From assembly GCF_033547155.1 (NCBI RefSeq), contig NZ_CP137892.1, positions 2,108,001-2,172,000 of the forward strand: DNA of 64,000 bases, given 5' to 3'. The notes under the pieces were generated by a model. The model searched no databases and had not been told where the DNA came from. It saw only the letters and a program-made list of their open reading frames with translations. Origin of the DNA: Pseudomonas benzenivorans. GTDB taxonomy: Bacteria; Pseudomonadota; Gammaproteobacteria; Pseudomonadales; Pseudomonadaceae. Positions 49,653-60,357 of this stretch are shown here, in pieces (position 1 is the first letter of the stretch; every line of letters starts with the position of its first letter). The position numbers were made by a program, and so were the translations under genes.

Positions 49653-50687
49653 ATGAGCGCGCCCATTCGTTTGACCCAGTACAGCCACGGTGCCGGTTGC
49701 GGCTGCAAGATTTCCCCCAAGGTGCTGGAGGTGATACTCGCCGGCAGCGGCGCGCAGAACCTCGATCCGCGTCTCTGGGTGGGCAACGCCTCGCGTGACG
49801 ATGCGGCGGTCTACGCTATAGATGGCGAGCGCGGCGTGGTGTCCACCACCGACTTCTTCATGCCGATCGTCGACGATCCCTACGATTTCGGACGAATTGC
49901 CGCGACCAATGCCATCAGCGACATCTACGCCATGGGCGGCGACCCGCTGATGGCCATCGCCATCCTCGGCTGGCCGGTCAACGTGCTGGCGCCTGAGGTG
50001 GCCCGCGAGGTGATCCGTGGCGGCCGCGCGGTGTGCGACGAGGCCGGCATTCCCCTGGCAGGCGGGCACTCCATCGATGCGCCGGAGCCGATCTTCGGCC
50101 TGGCCGTGACCGGGCTGGTGGAAAAGCGCCACATGAAGCGCAACGACAGTGCCAGTGCCGGTTGCAAGCTGTACCTGAGCAAGCCGCTGGGCATCGGCAT
50201 CCTCACCACCGCGGAGAAGAAGGCCAAACTGCGCGCCGAGGACATCGGTCTGGCGCGGGATTGGATGTGCACGCTGAACAAGCCCGGCAGTCATTTCGGC
50301 AAGCTCGCCGGGGTGACGGCGATGACCGACGTCACCGGCTTCGGTCTGCTCGGCCACCTGGTGGAGATGGCCGACGGCAGCGGCCTGACCGCCCGCATCG
50401 AGTTCGCCAAGGTACCGCGCCTGGCTGGCGTCGAGTATTACCTGGAGCAGGGCTGCGTGCCGGGGGGCACCCTGCGCAACTTCGACAGCTATGGCGAGAA
50501 GATCGCGCCGCTGCCGGAGCTGCACAAGTTGCTGCTGTGCGACCCGCAGACCAGCGGCGGCCTGCTGATCGCGGTGACCCCGGAGGGCGAGGCGCAGTTC
50601 CTGGCGGTCGCCGCCGAACTGGGTCTGGTGCTCGAGCCTATCGGCGAATTGCTCGAGCGTCGGCAGCACGCGGTCGAGGTGCTGTGA
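49653..50687 (+). CDS. selD: Selenide, water dikinase (selenophosphate synthase)
   Basis: Makes selenophosphate from selenide and ATP, the donor for selenouridine in tRNA and for selenocysteine. 344 residues. Catalytic Cys C16 in [13 protein letters not shown] (no in-frame UGA, so a Cys-type enzyme), [31 protein letters not shown], and C-terminal [14 protein letters not shown] and [12 protein letters not shown]. Its stop overlaps the mnmH start by one base (TGATG), coupling the pathway pair. A TAGAAT at 49614-49619 may be its -10. Confidence 0.98.
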   Translation: MSAPIRLTQYSHGAGCGCKISPKVLEVILAGSGAQNLDPRLWVGNASRDDAAVYAIDGERGVVSTTDFFMPIVDDPYDFGRIAATNAISDIYAMGGDPLMAIAILGWPVNVLAPEVAREVIRGGRAVCDEAGIPLAGGHSIDAPEPIFGLAVTGLVEKRHMKRNDSASAGCKLYLSKPLGIGILTTAEKKAKLRAEDIGLARDWMCTLNKPGSHFGKLAGVTAMTDVTGFGLLGHLVEMADGSGLTARIEFAKVPRLAGVEYYLEQGCVPGGTLRNFDSYGEKIAPLPELHKLLLCDPQTSGGLLIAVTPEGEAQFLAVAAELGLVLEPIGELLERRQHAVEVL

Positions 50688-51787
50688 TGCGCGACAACAC
50701 CAGCGATTATCGCCAGTTGTTCCTCGACGGTGTGCCGATGATGGATGCCCGGGCGCCCGTGGAGTTCGCCAAGGGTGCCTTTCCCGGGGTGGTCAACCTG
50801 CCGCTGATGGACGATGGCGAACGGCAGAAGGTCGGTACCTGCTACAAGCAGAAGGGCCAGCAGGCGGCGATCGAGTTGGGCCACCAGCTGGTCAGCGGCT
50901 CGCTCAAGGCCGAGCGTATCGCCGCCTGGGCGGCCTTTGCCGAGGCCAATCCCACGGGCTATCTGTACTGCTTCCGCGGCGGCTTGCGCTCGCAGATCGT
51001 CCAGCAGTGGCTCAAGAGCGAGGCGGGCATCGACTACCCGCGGGTGATTGGCGGCTACAAGGCAATGCGCAGCTTCCTGCTCGCAACCACCGAGCAGGCA
51101 CTGGCCGAGTGTCAGTTCGTGCTGGTCGGCGGCATGACCGGCACCGGCAAGACCGAGGTCATCGCCCAACTGGACAACAGTCTGGACCTGGAGGGACACG
51201 CCAACCATCGCGGTTCCAGCTTTGGCAAGCGCGCCACGGGACAGCCGGCGCAGATCGACTTCGAGAACGCCCTGGCCGTGGACATCCTGCGCAAGCGTGC
51301 GAAGGGAGTGGGGCAGTTCGTGCTCGAGGACGAGGGACGCCTGGTCGGCCGCTGCTCGCTGCCGCTTGAACTGCATCAGGGCATGCAGCACTTTCCTCTG
51401 GTATGGCTGGAAGACAGCCTGACGGGACGCATCGAGCGCATTCTCAAGGACTACGTGATCGACCTGTGCGCCGAGTTCGTCGAGCAACTGGGCGCCGAGG
51501 TCGGCTTCAAGGCGTTCGCCGAGCGTCTGCAGCAGAGTCTGGTGAACATCCTCAAGCGGCTGGGCGGCGAGCGTTACCAGCGGCTGGCGGCGATCATGGA
51601 TCAGGCCTTGCTGGAGCAGGAGCGTAGCGGGGCGGTCGACCTGCATCGCGGCTGGATCGAGGCGCTGCTGGTGGAGTACTACGACCCGATGTATGCCTTC
51701 CAGCGCGAGAACAAGGCCGGACGGATCGAGTTCGTCGGCGAACAGGCGGCGGTGCTGGAGTACTTGAGACAGCGGGCCGAGCCCTGA
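50687..51787 (+). CDS. mnmH: tRNA 2-selenouridine synthase
   Basis: Replaces sulfur with selenium in 2-thiouridine at wobble position 34 of tRNAs for Lys, Glu and Gln, through a geranylated intermediate. 366 residues: N-terminal rhodanese domain with catalytic C95 ([10 protein letters not shown]) and C-terminal P-loop domain with GGMTGTGKT at 148-156. Also known as selU/ybbB. ATG at 50687 overlaps the selD TGA. Together they form the selenouridine pathway; no selA/selB for selenocysteine is seen in this window. Confidence 0.97.
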   Translation: MRDNTSDYRQLFLDGVPMMDARAPVEFAKGAFPGVVNLPLMDDGERQKVGTCYKQKGQQAAIELGHQLVSGSLKAERIAAWAAFAEANPTGYLYCFRGGLRSQIVQQWLKSEAGIDYPRVIGGYKAMRSFLLATTEQALAECQFVLVGGMTGTGKTEVIAQLDNSLDLEGHANHRGSSFGKRATGQPAQIDFENALAVDILRKRAKGVGQFVLEDEGRLVGRCSLPLELHQGMQHFPLVWLEDSLTGRIERILKDYVIDLCAEFVEQLGAEVGFKAFAERLQQSLVNILKRLGGERYQRLAAIMDQALLEQERSGAVDLHRGWIEALLVEYYDPMYAFQRENKAGRIEFVGEQAAVLEYLRQRAEP

Positions 51788-51869
51788 GGCCGCGGCACTT
51801 TTCCCAGGTCTGGCCGTCTTAATCGAATCTATTGCTTCTGATCGTTTGCCGTTTGAGGGAGTGTGCGCA

Positions 51870-52148
51870 ATGAAAGCCTGGATCTGCCTACCCATGATTG
51901 CCCTGGTGCTGGCCGGTTGTGCCGGCAAGACCGCTTACCGCGACAGCTGTGCCAATCAGCTGGATGCGGCCTGGCGCGAACTGGACCTGGCCAAGGCCGA
52001 AGGCTTCGCCGGCACCGTGAGCTATTCGAAGGCGCTGTCGCTGCTGACCGCGGCCAAGACCCAGCAGCAGTTCGAAGCCTACGAGGGTTGCACCAGCAAG
52101 TCGGAGCGGGCGCGCTTCTATATCCGCGAGTCGCGGGCCGGGCGCTGA
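51870..52148 (+). CDS. Small lipoprotein upstream of chemoreceptor
   Basis: 92 residues. Signal peptide with lipobox L14-A-G-C17 (ALVLAGC), then a mature part of about 76 residues, helical, with two further Cys (YRDSCANQLDAAWREL and YEGCTSKSERARFYI) that could form a disulfide. The mature N-terminus is AGKTA after Cys, so outer-membrane sorting is likely. Start 51870 (MKAWICLPM) behind GGGAGTG; the upstream ATG at 51846 is less likely. I recall a similar small gene between mnmH and the PA1646 chemoreceptor in PAO1. Function unknown. Confidence 0.8.
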   Translation: MKAWICLPMIALVLAGCAGKTAYRDSCANQLDAAWRELDLAKAEGFAGTVSYSKALSLLTAAKTQQQFEAYEGCTSKSERARFYIRESRAGR

Positions 52149-52358
52149 GCCTGGCCGTAGAGCACTCCCCGCCAGTCGATGCGGTGGCCGGGGAGTGCGC
52201 GATAGCCCATTTCTCCTGCGCGATCGAACGGCACGGCGCAGTGGCGCAAGCCAATAGGGCGCGTTCGGTGCACGGGCGTCCCCCGCCCCGTAATAACCAG
52301 AAAACGACCCGAACTTAGCACGCGGCGACAATGGCTTACGAAGACAGCTTGTTGCGGC

Positions 52359-52386
52359 TAATGCTTTGCTCCTATCGTGCCGACAC
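52359..52386 (+). promoter_or_regulatory. Candidate sigma28 (FliA) promoter of the chemoreceptor gene
   Basis: TAATGCTT (52359-52366), 12-bp spacer, GCCGACAC (52379-52386), compared with the sigma28 pattern TAAAGTTT / GCCGATAA: six of eight and six of eight bases match. It lies 60 bp before the ATG, in a 297-bp gap (52149-52445) with no other feature that I can support. Confidence 0.45.
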
Positions 52387-52445
52387 AGGTTCCGAACGAC
52401 TCGAGATCGTGCAACCGTCATCCTGATGGGGAAGGGAAAATAATC

Positions 52446-54410
52446 ATGTGGACTGTCCTGCAGCGGCGCCTCGCCAGTTTGAGCACGGCGAAGAAACTGG
52501 CCCTGGGTTTCGGTGTAGTGCTTTCGCTCACCCTCCTGGTCGCCGCCACCGGCTTCTCCGCGCTGCGGGACGTGGCCGGCAGTGCGGATTTGCTCGAACG
52601 CATGAGCGCGATCGGCAGCCAGGTGCAGCGCATGCGGCGCAGCGAGCAGGAGTTTGCCCTCACCGGCGATGTACAACATGCCAAGCACCTGCATGAGCAG
52701 GCCCAGGCGATTCTCGACAGCAGCGCGGCTCTGCAGGCCGAGTTGCCGGGGGAGGAGCGCGCGCTGCTCGAGGAGGCAGGCGCGGCGATCGGCGAGTACA
52801 AGACCACCTTCGATCGTTATGTCGAGCTGACCGACAACATGCGGCTGTCGCTGGAGGCGGCCAACTGGCTGGTGGTCAGCGCGGCCAATAGCCTCGACCT
52901 GCTCAAGGAAGGCCTGGCCGAGGATGGCGTCGACCTGCTCAAGAGCAGCCAGGGGCTGGAAGGCGACAACTCGGTCATGCAGGCGGGGCAGATCAGCAAG
53001 GTTCACCAGTTGCTGCTGCAGGCCCTCGACCAGGCACGGGTGCGCCTGGAACAGAGTCGCAGCTCCGGCGAGGCGGTGCAGACCGTGATTCAGGAGGCCC
53101 TGGATGCACAAGCCCTGGCCGGCGAGCTGCGCGATGCGATGGACGATCCGGGCTACGCCTCGGTGCTGGCCGAGGTCGTCGGCAACGTCAATTCCTTCAA
53201 CGATCGCCTCAAGGAATACACCGGCCATCTGCAGGAACAGAAACAGGAACACGCCCGCATGGTCGAGCAGGCCGAGCGCATCCTCGGTTTGGTCGATCAG
53301 GCGCACGACCTGCGCAAGGGCGACATGCAGGCGCAGTCCCAGGCCAGTGCCGTGCTGATCCTGCTGGCCGCCGGTCTGGCGCTGCTGATCGGTCTGTTGG
53401 CGACGGTGGCCATCACCCTGCTGATTGTCCGCCCGCTCAAGCAGGTGATCCTGCAGGCCCGGCAGATCGCCGAGGGCGACCTCAGCGTGCAGATCGAGGT
53501 GCAGCGCGGTGACGAAGTCGGCCAGCTGCTGACGGCCATGCAGGGCATGTCCAACAACCTGCGCGAGATGGTCGGTCGTCTGCAGGACGGGGTGACGCAG
53601 ATTTCCGCCTCGGCGCAGTCCTTGTCGGCGAGCACCGAGCAGACCCGCCAGGGCGTGAGCGGGCAGAAAGAGGAAACCGACCAGGTGGCCACCGCCATGA
53701 GCGAGATGACCGCCACGGTGCATGAGGTGGCGCGCAATGCCGAGGCCGCCGCCGCCTCCACGGCCCAGGCCGATAACCGGGTCACTAGTGGCGTCGAGGT
53801 GGTACGCCAGACCCTGGAACGCATCGGTGAGCTGTCCGCCGCGGTGGAAGCCACCACCCAAAGCATCGAGCGCCTCAGCCAGGACACCCAGAACATCGAC
53901 TCGGTGTTGGACGTGATCAAGAGCGTGGCCGAGCAAACCAATTTGCTGGCCCTGAATGCCGCCATCGAGGCTGCCCGGGCCGGCGAACAGGGCCGCGGTT
54001 TCGCCGTGGTGGCCGACGAGGTGCGCGCCTTGGCGCGGCGTACCCAGCAGTCCACCGCAGAGATCGAAGGCCTGATCGCCACCCTGCGCGATGGTGCACG
54101 GCGTTCGGTGACGGACATGCGTCAGAGCGGCGCCCTAGTCGAGCAGGTGGTGCAGGACGCCAATCAGACCGAGGGTGCGTTGGCGGCCATTGCCGAGGCC
54201 GTGACGCAGATCTTCGAGATGAACCAGCAGATCGCCGCGGCGGCCGAGGAGCAAACGGCGGTGGCCGAAGAGATCAACCGCAGTGTCACCTCCATCCGCG
54301 ATATCGCCGACCAGTCCGCCTTGGCGATGGACGAGTCCGCCAACGCCAGTGTCCAGCTGGCCGAGCTAGGGCGTGAACTGCAGGGCATGGCCGGGTATTT
54401 CCGGCTGTGA
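52446..54410 (+). CDS. Methyl-accepting chemotaxis protein with large helical sensor domain (PA1646-like)
   Basis: 654 residues. TM1 about 15-35; a periplasmic region of about 260 residues, wholly helical (two coiled bundles: [21 protein letters not shown] and [17 protein letters not shown]) and of the size of an HBM (helical bimodular) sensor; TM2 about 298-322; HAMP; then the signalling domain with tip [20 protein letters not shown]. No C-terminal CheR-binding pentapeptide. HBM receptors often sense TCA-cycle acids; that is inference. Start 52446 (MWTVLQRRL); GGGAAGGG lies upstream. The longer frame from 52377 lies over the promoter. Confidence 0.93.
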   Translation: MWTVLQRRLASLSTAKKLALGFGVVLSLTLLVAATGFSALRDVAGSADLLERMSAIGSQVQRMRRSEQEFALTGDVQHAKHLHEQAQAILDSSAALQAELPGEERALLEEAGAAIGEYKTTFDRYVELTDNMRLSLEAANWLVVSAANSLDLLKEGLAEDGVDLLKSSQGLEGDNSVMQAGQISKVHQLLLQALDQARVRLEQSRSSGEAVQTVIQEALDAQALAGELRDAMDDPGYASVLAEVVGNVNSFNDRLKEYTGHLQEQKQEHARMVEQAERILGLVDQAHDLRKGDMQAQSQASAVLILLAAGLALLIGLLATVAITLLIVRPLKQVILQARQIAEGDLSVQIEVQRGDEVGQLLTAMQGMSNNLREMVGRLQDGVTQISASAQSLSASTEQTRQGVSGQKEETDQVATAMSEMTATVHEVARNAEAAAASTAQADNRVTSGVEVVRQTLERIGELSAAVEATTQSIERLSQDTQNIDSVLDVIKSVAEQTNLLALNAAIEAARAGEQGRGFAVVADEVRALARRTQQSTAEIEGLIATLRDGARRSVTDMRQSGALVEQVVQDANQTEGALAAIAEAVTQIFEMNQQIAAAAEEQTAVAEEINRSVTSIRDIADQSALAMDESANASVQLAELGRELQGMAGYFRL

Positions 54411-54509
54411 ACCAGGGGCCGCTCACACTTTAGTGAGCAAAGGTTACAGGAGGCTTTGCCCACGGCGTGCCGGCCAGTAGCATCGACGCACTTGCATGGG
54501 GAGTGACGG

Positions 54510-55423
<914 letters not shown>

Positions 55424-55427
<4 letters not shown>

Positions 55428-56380
55428 TCGGGTTGCTCAAACCCTACTGGACGCGTTGGCTGGACCGACGGATTCCCGCTGCCAGCAGCGTCAGCCTCAA
55501 CCAGCGCAAGATCTTCATCCGTCCGACCCGCATCGGCGCGGCTTATGTCCTGCTTCTGCTGCTGATGCTGCTGGCGGCGATCAACTACCAGAACAGCCTG
55601 GCCTACGGCCTGACCTTCCTGCTCGGGGCGGTATTCGTCGTGGCCATCCTGCATACCTATCGCAACCTGGCGGGGCTGATTCTCAGGGCCGGCGGTGCGG
55701 ATGCGGTCTTCCTCGGCGAACAGGGGCGCTTCCATGTGCGCCTGGAGAGCAGCCGGCGGGCGCATCAGGCGATCGGTCTGGGTTGGCCGAAGGCCAGTCT
55801 GCAATTGGTCGATGTGCCGCCTCGAGGCACCGGCGAGTGCCAGCTGAGCCTGCCGACCCGGCGCCGCGGCTGGCTACGGCCGGAGCGCCTGCGGGTCGAG
55901 AGCCGCTTCCCATTGGGCATCCTGGTCGCCTGGAGCTGGCTCGACCTGGATCAGGCGCTGCTCGTCTACCCGCGGCCCTTGGCCGGCGAGCTGCCGCTGT
56001 CGTCCGGCGGTGGCGATGAGCAGCAGGAACAGGGGCGGCAGGTGCGCGGCCAGGGCTGCGATGATTTCCTCGGCCTGAGAGACTACCAGCCGGGCGACTC
56101 CAAGCAGCGGCTGGACTGGAAAGCCTATTCCCGCGGCCAGGGCCTGCTGGTCAAGGACTTCGCCACCCTGAGCGGGCGCGATCCGCAGTTGGACTTCGCG
56201 ATGCTGGAGGGCGATGTCGAGACGCGCCTGTCGTTGCTCTGCCACTGGGTGCTGCAGTTGTCCGCACGGCAACAGCCGTTCGCCTTGCGTCTGCCAGGCC
56301 AGACGCTGGCGCCCGATGGTGGCGAGGCCCATCGCGACGCCTGCCTGCGCGCCCTGGCCCTGTACGGAGCGGCGCCATGA
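55424..56380 (+). CDS. DUF58 domain protein (TTG start)
   Basis: 318 residues. Two membrane helices (about 41-60 YVLLLLLMLLAAINYQ and 62-85) are followed by the DUF58 core LRDYQPGDSKQRLDWKAYSR near 225-245, then a VWA-like remnant. The start is TTG at 55424, overlapping the moxR stop (TTGA), with GAGGTG about 9 nt upstream; another TTG at 55433 is possible. Paired with MoxR and TgpA in the envelope; biochemical role unknown. Confidence 0.88.
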
Positions 56381-58371
56381 GCCCGTCGCCGGGCATTCCA
56401 CGGGTCGGCCTGAGCTGGTTGCTGGTCGCCCAGGCGCTGGTGATCCTGCCCCATCTCGGCCATTTGCCGGCGTGGATCATCCTGCTGTGGCTCGGCTGCG
56501 CCACCTGGCGTATCCAGATCTATCGTATGCGTGCCGGTTTTCCCCGTGCCTGGATCAAGGCCCCGCTGTTACTGCTGGCCGCCGGCGGCGTCTGGTTTTC
56601 CCGCGGCGGTCTGGTCGGCCTGGATGCCGCGGTGGTGCTGCTGATCGCCGTGTTCATCCTCAAGCTGCTGGAGATGCGCACGCGGCGCGATGCCCTGGTG
56701 CTGATCTTCCTCGGCTTCTTCGCCGTGGTCACCGCCTACCTGTTCGATGACGGCATGCTCGCCGCTCTGTACAGCCTGCTGCCGGTCACCGCCTTGCTCG
56801 CCGCCCTGATCGGCCTGCAGCAGGGCGCCCTGGCGAGCCAGCCCTGGCCGACCCTGCGGCTGGCCGGTGGCCTGTTGCTGCAGGCATTACCGTTGATGTT
56901 GCTGCTGTTCGTCTTCTTTCCCCGGTTGGGCCCGCTGTGGTCCTTGCCGACGCCCAGCGACAAGGGGATCAGCGGCCTGGCCGACAGCATGGCACCGGCG
57001 GACATCGCCGAGCTGAGCCGTTCTGGCGCGCTGGCCTTCCGCGCCAGCTTCGAGGGCGAGGTGCCGCCGCGCAGCCAGCTGTACTGGCGCGCCCTGACCT
57101 TCGAGGACTTCGACGGCCGTCGCTGGTCGCAGGCCAAGTCCGCCCAGCCCCTTCAGCCCGGCTGGCGGAGGCGGGGCGAGCCGCTGCGCTACAGCATCAT
57201 CATGCAGCCCAGTGCGCAGCCCTGGTTGTTTGCCCTGGATGTCGCCGAGACCTCGCAGCCGGGTGTCAGGCAGATGAGCGACTTCCGCCTGCAGCGTGGG
57301 CAGCCGGTCGAGCGCGCCCTGCTGTATGAGGTGACCTCCTGGCCCGAGGCCCTGCGCGAGCCCGAGGGCATAGGTACCCCGGCCGGCACGCGTCGCGCGC
57401 TGCAACTGCCGGAGCGGGGGGACCCGCGCAGCCGGGCCTGGGCGGCCCAGCTCCGGCGCGAATATCCGCAGCCCGAACGCCTGGTGCAGGCGCTACTGAG
57501 GCATTTCAACCGCGAGCCCTACGTCTACACCCTGCGTCCGCCGACTTTGGGGCGGGACAGCGTCGACGAGTTTCTCTTCGACAGCCGCCGGGGCTTCTGC
57601 GCCCACTATGCCGGTGCCATGACCTTCGTCCTGCGCGCGGCCGGCATTCCGGCACGGGTGGTGGCCGGCTACCAGGGCGGGGAGTACAACCCGGGCGGTG
57701 ACTATGTGCAGGTGCGCCAGTTCGACGCGCACGCCTGGGTCGAGTACTGGCGCCCCGGCATGGGCTGGACCAGCGTCGACCCGACCTTCCAGGTGGCGCC
57801 GGAGCGCATCGAGCAGGGCTTGGAGGAGGCCCTGGCCGACGAGCAGAGCTTCCTCGAAGACTCGCCGTTCTCCCCGTTGCGCTATCGCCAGCTGACCTGG
57901 CTGAATCAGCTGCGCCTGGGCTGGGACAATCTCAACTACGGCTGGCAGCGCTGGGTGCTCGGTTATCAGGGCGAGCAACAGCTGCGCCTGTTGCAGCGCT
58001 GGTTCGGGCGACTCGATGGCCGCCTGCTGGCGCTGTGTCTGGTGGGCGGCGGCGCACTGTTATTGGCCCTGGTGGCGCTAGGCCTGTTCAAACCCTGGCG
58101 GCGTGAGCGCGATCCGCAGCGCCGGGCCTTCCAGCGTTTCGAGCGTCTGCTGGGGCGTCATGGCCTGCGCCGGCAGCCAGGCGAAGGCGGTCGCGACTTT
58201 GCCGAGCGAGCGGCCCGCGCCTTGCCCAAGCAGGCGCACCTTATCCGCGCCTTCGCCACGGCCTTCGAGGCCCAGCGCTATGCCGGCCAGGCGGCATCCC
58301 CGGCGCAGTTGCGCCAGCGCCTGGGGGCACTGCGCCGGGCACTGCCCTGGCGCTTCACCCGGGTGCAGTGA
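56377..58371 (+). CDS. tgpA: Transglutaminase-domain membrane protein TgpA
   Basis: 664 residues. DUF3488 membrane part: about five or six helices within residues 1-185; periplasmic transglutaminase domain with triad C408 (RRGFCAHYAGAM), H452 (FDAHAWVEYW) and D468 (SVDPTFQVAP); then a helix at about 555-575 (LLALCLVGGGALLLALVALG) and a cytoplasmic DUF4129-type tail. The three residues sit four positions after the C404/H448/D464 reported for P. aeruginosa TgpA (PA2873), an enzyme reported essential there and linked to cell-wall assembly. ATGA overlap with the DUF58 gene. The frame is full length. Confidence 0.95.
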   Translation: MSPSPGIPRVGLSWLLVAQALVILPHLGHLPAWIILLWLGCATWRIQIYRMRAGFPRAWIKAPLLLLAAGGVWFSRGGLVGLDAAVVLLIAVFILKLLEMRTRRDALVLIFLGFFAVVTAYLFDDGMLAALYSLLPVTALLAALIGLQQGALASQPWPTLRLAGGLLLQALPLMLLLFVFFPRLGPLWSLPTPSDKGISGLADSMAPADIAELSRSGALAFRASFEGEVPPRSQLYWRALTFEDFDGRRWSQAKSAQPLQPGWRRRGEPLRYSIIMQPSAQPWLFALDVAETSQPGVRQMSDFRLQRGQPVERALLYEVTSWPEALREPEGIGTPAGTRRALQLPERGDPRSRAWAAQLRREYPQPERLVQALLRHFNREPYVYTLRPPTLGRDSVDEFLFDSRRGFCAHYAGAMTFVLRAAGIPARVVAGYQGGEYNPGGDYVQVRQFDAHAWVEYWRPGMGWTSVDPTFQVAPERIEQGLEEALADEQSFLEDSPFSPLRYRQLTWLNQLRLGWDNLNYGWQRWVLGYQGEQQLRLLQRWFGRLDGRLLALCLVGGGALLLALVALGLFKPWRRERDPQRRAFQRFERLLGRHGLRRQPGEGGRDFAERAARALPKQAHLIRAFATAFEAQRYAGQAASPAQLRQRLGALRRALPWRFTRVQ

Positions 58372-58485
58372 GCGACAGGCTCGCCGATATCCCGCGTTGA
58401 TTGACCGAAGCGGCCTTCGCCTCGGCTATCGGCCGGCTATGGCTTTCCCCTAAGATCCTCTGCGAACCATTGCCCCGAGGTAGTC

Positions 58486-59289
58486 ATGACCTTTTCCGCG
58501 TTGCTGCAGGCCGTTCGTGGCCATCCCGAATCGCTGCAGATCCCGGCCGCCTGGGCCCAGGGGCGGGCCAGCTTCGGCGGCCTGGTGGCGGCGCTGGTGT
58601 ACGAAGCCATGCGGGCCCAGGTGCCGGAGGGACGTCCCGTCCGCTCCCTGGCCGTGACCTTCGTCGGGCCGGTCGCACCGGACATGCCCGTGAGCTTTCA
58701 GGTCGAGGTGCTGCGCGAGGGCAAGGCGGTCAGCCAGGTGCTGGGGCGTGCGGTACAGGACGGTCGGGTGGTCACCCTGGTACAGGGCAGCTTCGGCGCC
58801 GCGAGAAGTTCGGCGATCGCCGTCGCCGCCGAGGCGGCGCCGCACATAAAACCGGTGGAGGAGTGCCAGGAGCTGCCCTACATCGCCAACGTGACCCCGG
58901 CATTCACCCGTTTCCTGGCGATGCGCTGGGGCATCGGCGGCATGCCGTTCAGCAACAACCCGGCGCGCCAGATGGGCGGCTGGGTGCGCCTGCGCCCGGA
59001 AGCCGAGGGCGAGGTGCAGGCGCTGGGCGAAGCGCATCTGCTGGCGCTGGTCGATGCCTGGCCGCCGGCCGTACTTTCGCACCTGCGTGCGCCGGCGCCG
59101 GGCAGCTCCCTGACCTGGACCATCGAGTTCGTCCAGCCGGTGGCCGAGTTGAACACTCTGGACTGGTGCCGCTACCTGGCCCATATCGAGCATGCGCGCG
59201 ATGGCTACGGCCATATCGCCGCGGCCCTGTGGAGCCCGAGCGGCGAGCTGCTGGCCATCAGCCGGCAGACCGTGACGGTATTCGGCTGA
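58486..59289 (+). CDS. Acyl-CoA thioesterase, double hot-dog (TesB-like)
   Basis: 267 residues in two hot-dog halves: N-terminal ARASFGGLVAALVYEAM-like motif (here GRASFGGLVAALVYEAMRAQ) and PVRSLAVTFVGPVAPDMPVSF; C-terminal PARQMGGWVRLRP, TWTIEFVQPVAE and GHIAAALWSPSGELLAISRQT. The family hydrolyses medium- to long-chain acyl-CoA; exact preference is unknown. Stands alone between tgpA (115-nt gap) and tatD (convergent, 10 nt). Confidence 0.9.
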   Translation: MTFSALLQAVRGHPESLQIPAAWAQGRASFGGLVAALVYEAMRAQVPEGRPVRSLAVTFVGPVAPDMPVSFQVEVLREGKAVSQVLGRAVQDGRVVTLVQGSFGAARSSAIAVAAEAAPHIKPVEECQELPYIANVTPAFTRFLAMRWGIGGMPFSNNPARQMGGWVRLRPEAEGEVQALGEAHLLALVDAWPPAVLSHLRAPAPGSSLTWTIEFVQPVAELNTLDWCRYLAHIEHARDGYGHIAAALWSPSGELLAISRQTVTVFG

Positions 59290-59299
59290 TACCAGCTGC

Positions 59300-60124
59300 T
59301 CAGTCGGTCTGCCGCTCCTCGGCGAGGTGCGGCAAACCGAAGAACTGACGGGCGCAGGCGGTGCTGTGCGCTGCCAGGCTTGCTGGGGACTCGCCCCGAT
59401 GCAACGCCACCTCGCGCAGGACTTCGCCAAGCAGCGCCGGCTCGTTGCGTCCGCTCTTGGGCTTGGGCCGCAGGCTGCGTGGCAGCAGGAAGGGCGAGTC
59501 GCTTTCCAGCATCAGGCGGCCGGCCGGAATCTCCCGTACCAGCGGGTGCAGATGGCTGCCGCGGCGCTCATCGCAGATCCAGCCGGTGATGCCGATATGC
59601 AGGTCCAGGTCGAGGTAGTTGAACAGCGCGCGTTTCTCGCCAGTGAAGCAATGCACCACCGCCGCCGGCAGGCGGTCGCGGTAATCGCGCAGTATCTCCA
59701 GCAGGCGCTGGTCGGCGTCGCGCTCGTGCAGGAACACCGGCATCTGCAAGGCGACGGCCAGGGCCAGCTGTTCCTCCAGGGCCTTCTCCTGTTGCGGGCG
59801 CGGGGAGAAGTCGCGATTGAAGTCGAGTCCGCATTCGCCGACCGCCCGCACCCTGGGTTCGGCCAGCAGGGCCTCGAGCCGCGCGGCGCTGTCGCTGGTC
59901 CAGCCCTTGGCGTCGTGGGGATGGACCCCGGCCGTGCTGAACAGGTGCTGGCCGCCTTCATCCAGGCGCTGGCACAGCTCGACGGCCTGCTCGCTCTCGG
60001 CCAGGCTGGTGCCGGTGACCAGCATCTGGCGGACACCGGCGGCGTAGGCCCGCTCGAGCAGCGCCTGGTGCTGGCCGGCGAAACTGGGGTGGGTCAGGTT
60101 GACGCCAATGTCGATGAGTTGCAT
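59300..60124 (-). CDS. tatD: TatD family metal-dependent hydrolase
   Basis: 274 residues, TIM-barrel amidohydrolase-like nuclease. Metal ligands: start [40 protein letters not shown] (Glu), [12 protein letters not shown] (His), [12 protein letters not shown] (His) and [13 protein letters not shown] (Asp). TatD acts as a 3'-5' DNA/RNA exonuclease in E. coli and has been linked to repair. The [12 protein letters not shown] pattern places it in the TatD rather than the YcfH/YjjV subgroup. Divergent from mltF2 with a 233-bp gap. Confidence 0.9.
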   Translation of the reverse strand: MQLIDIGVNLTHPSFAGQHQALLERAYAAGVRQMLVTGTSLAESEQAVELCQRLDEGGQHLFSTAGVHPHDAKGWTSDSAARLEALLAEPRVRAVGECGLDFNRDFSPRPQQEKALEEQLALAVALQMPVFLHERDADQRLLEILRDYRDRLPAAVVHCFTGEKRALFNYLDLDLHIGITGWICDERRGSHLHPLVREIPAGRLMLESDSPFLLPRSLRPKPKSGRNEPALLGEVLREVALHRGESPASLAAHSTACARQFFGLPHLAEERQTD

Positions 60125-60357
60125 GGTGCTACCTGCTGGCTGGAGAGGGGCAGCATAGCAAAGCTACGACTTCACCAAGAAGTCCATTACTTTCAACAAC
60201 CTGCGTTCTTGTTTTGAGGCCGGGTGACAAGCCGCTCAGGCATCCCGGGGCTGGCTGTGCGACCCTCCGCGCGCCGCGAGACCGGGGAACTTGCGTGCCG
60301 CCGCCGTACTCTCAGTCGACCTGTTACCGAAGCGTGTGACCCTGTCTTGGAGCCGCG

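Noticed and set aside
49542..50669. Upstream extension of the patatin gene that would give a 715-residue fusion.
   Set aside because: The extension is antisense to selD and low in complexity; the true start with the glycine-rich loop is at 49541.
49653..50687. Possible selenocysteine codon in selD.
   Set aside because: The active-site position is a Cys codon (C16) and there is no in-frame UGA before the end.
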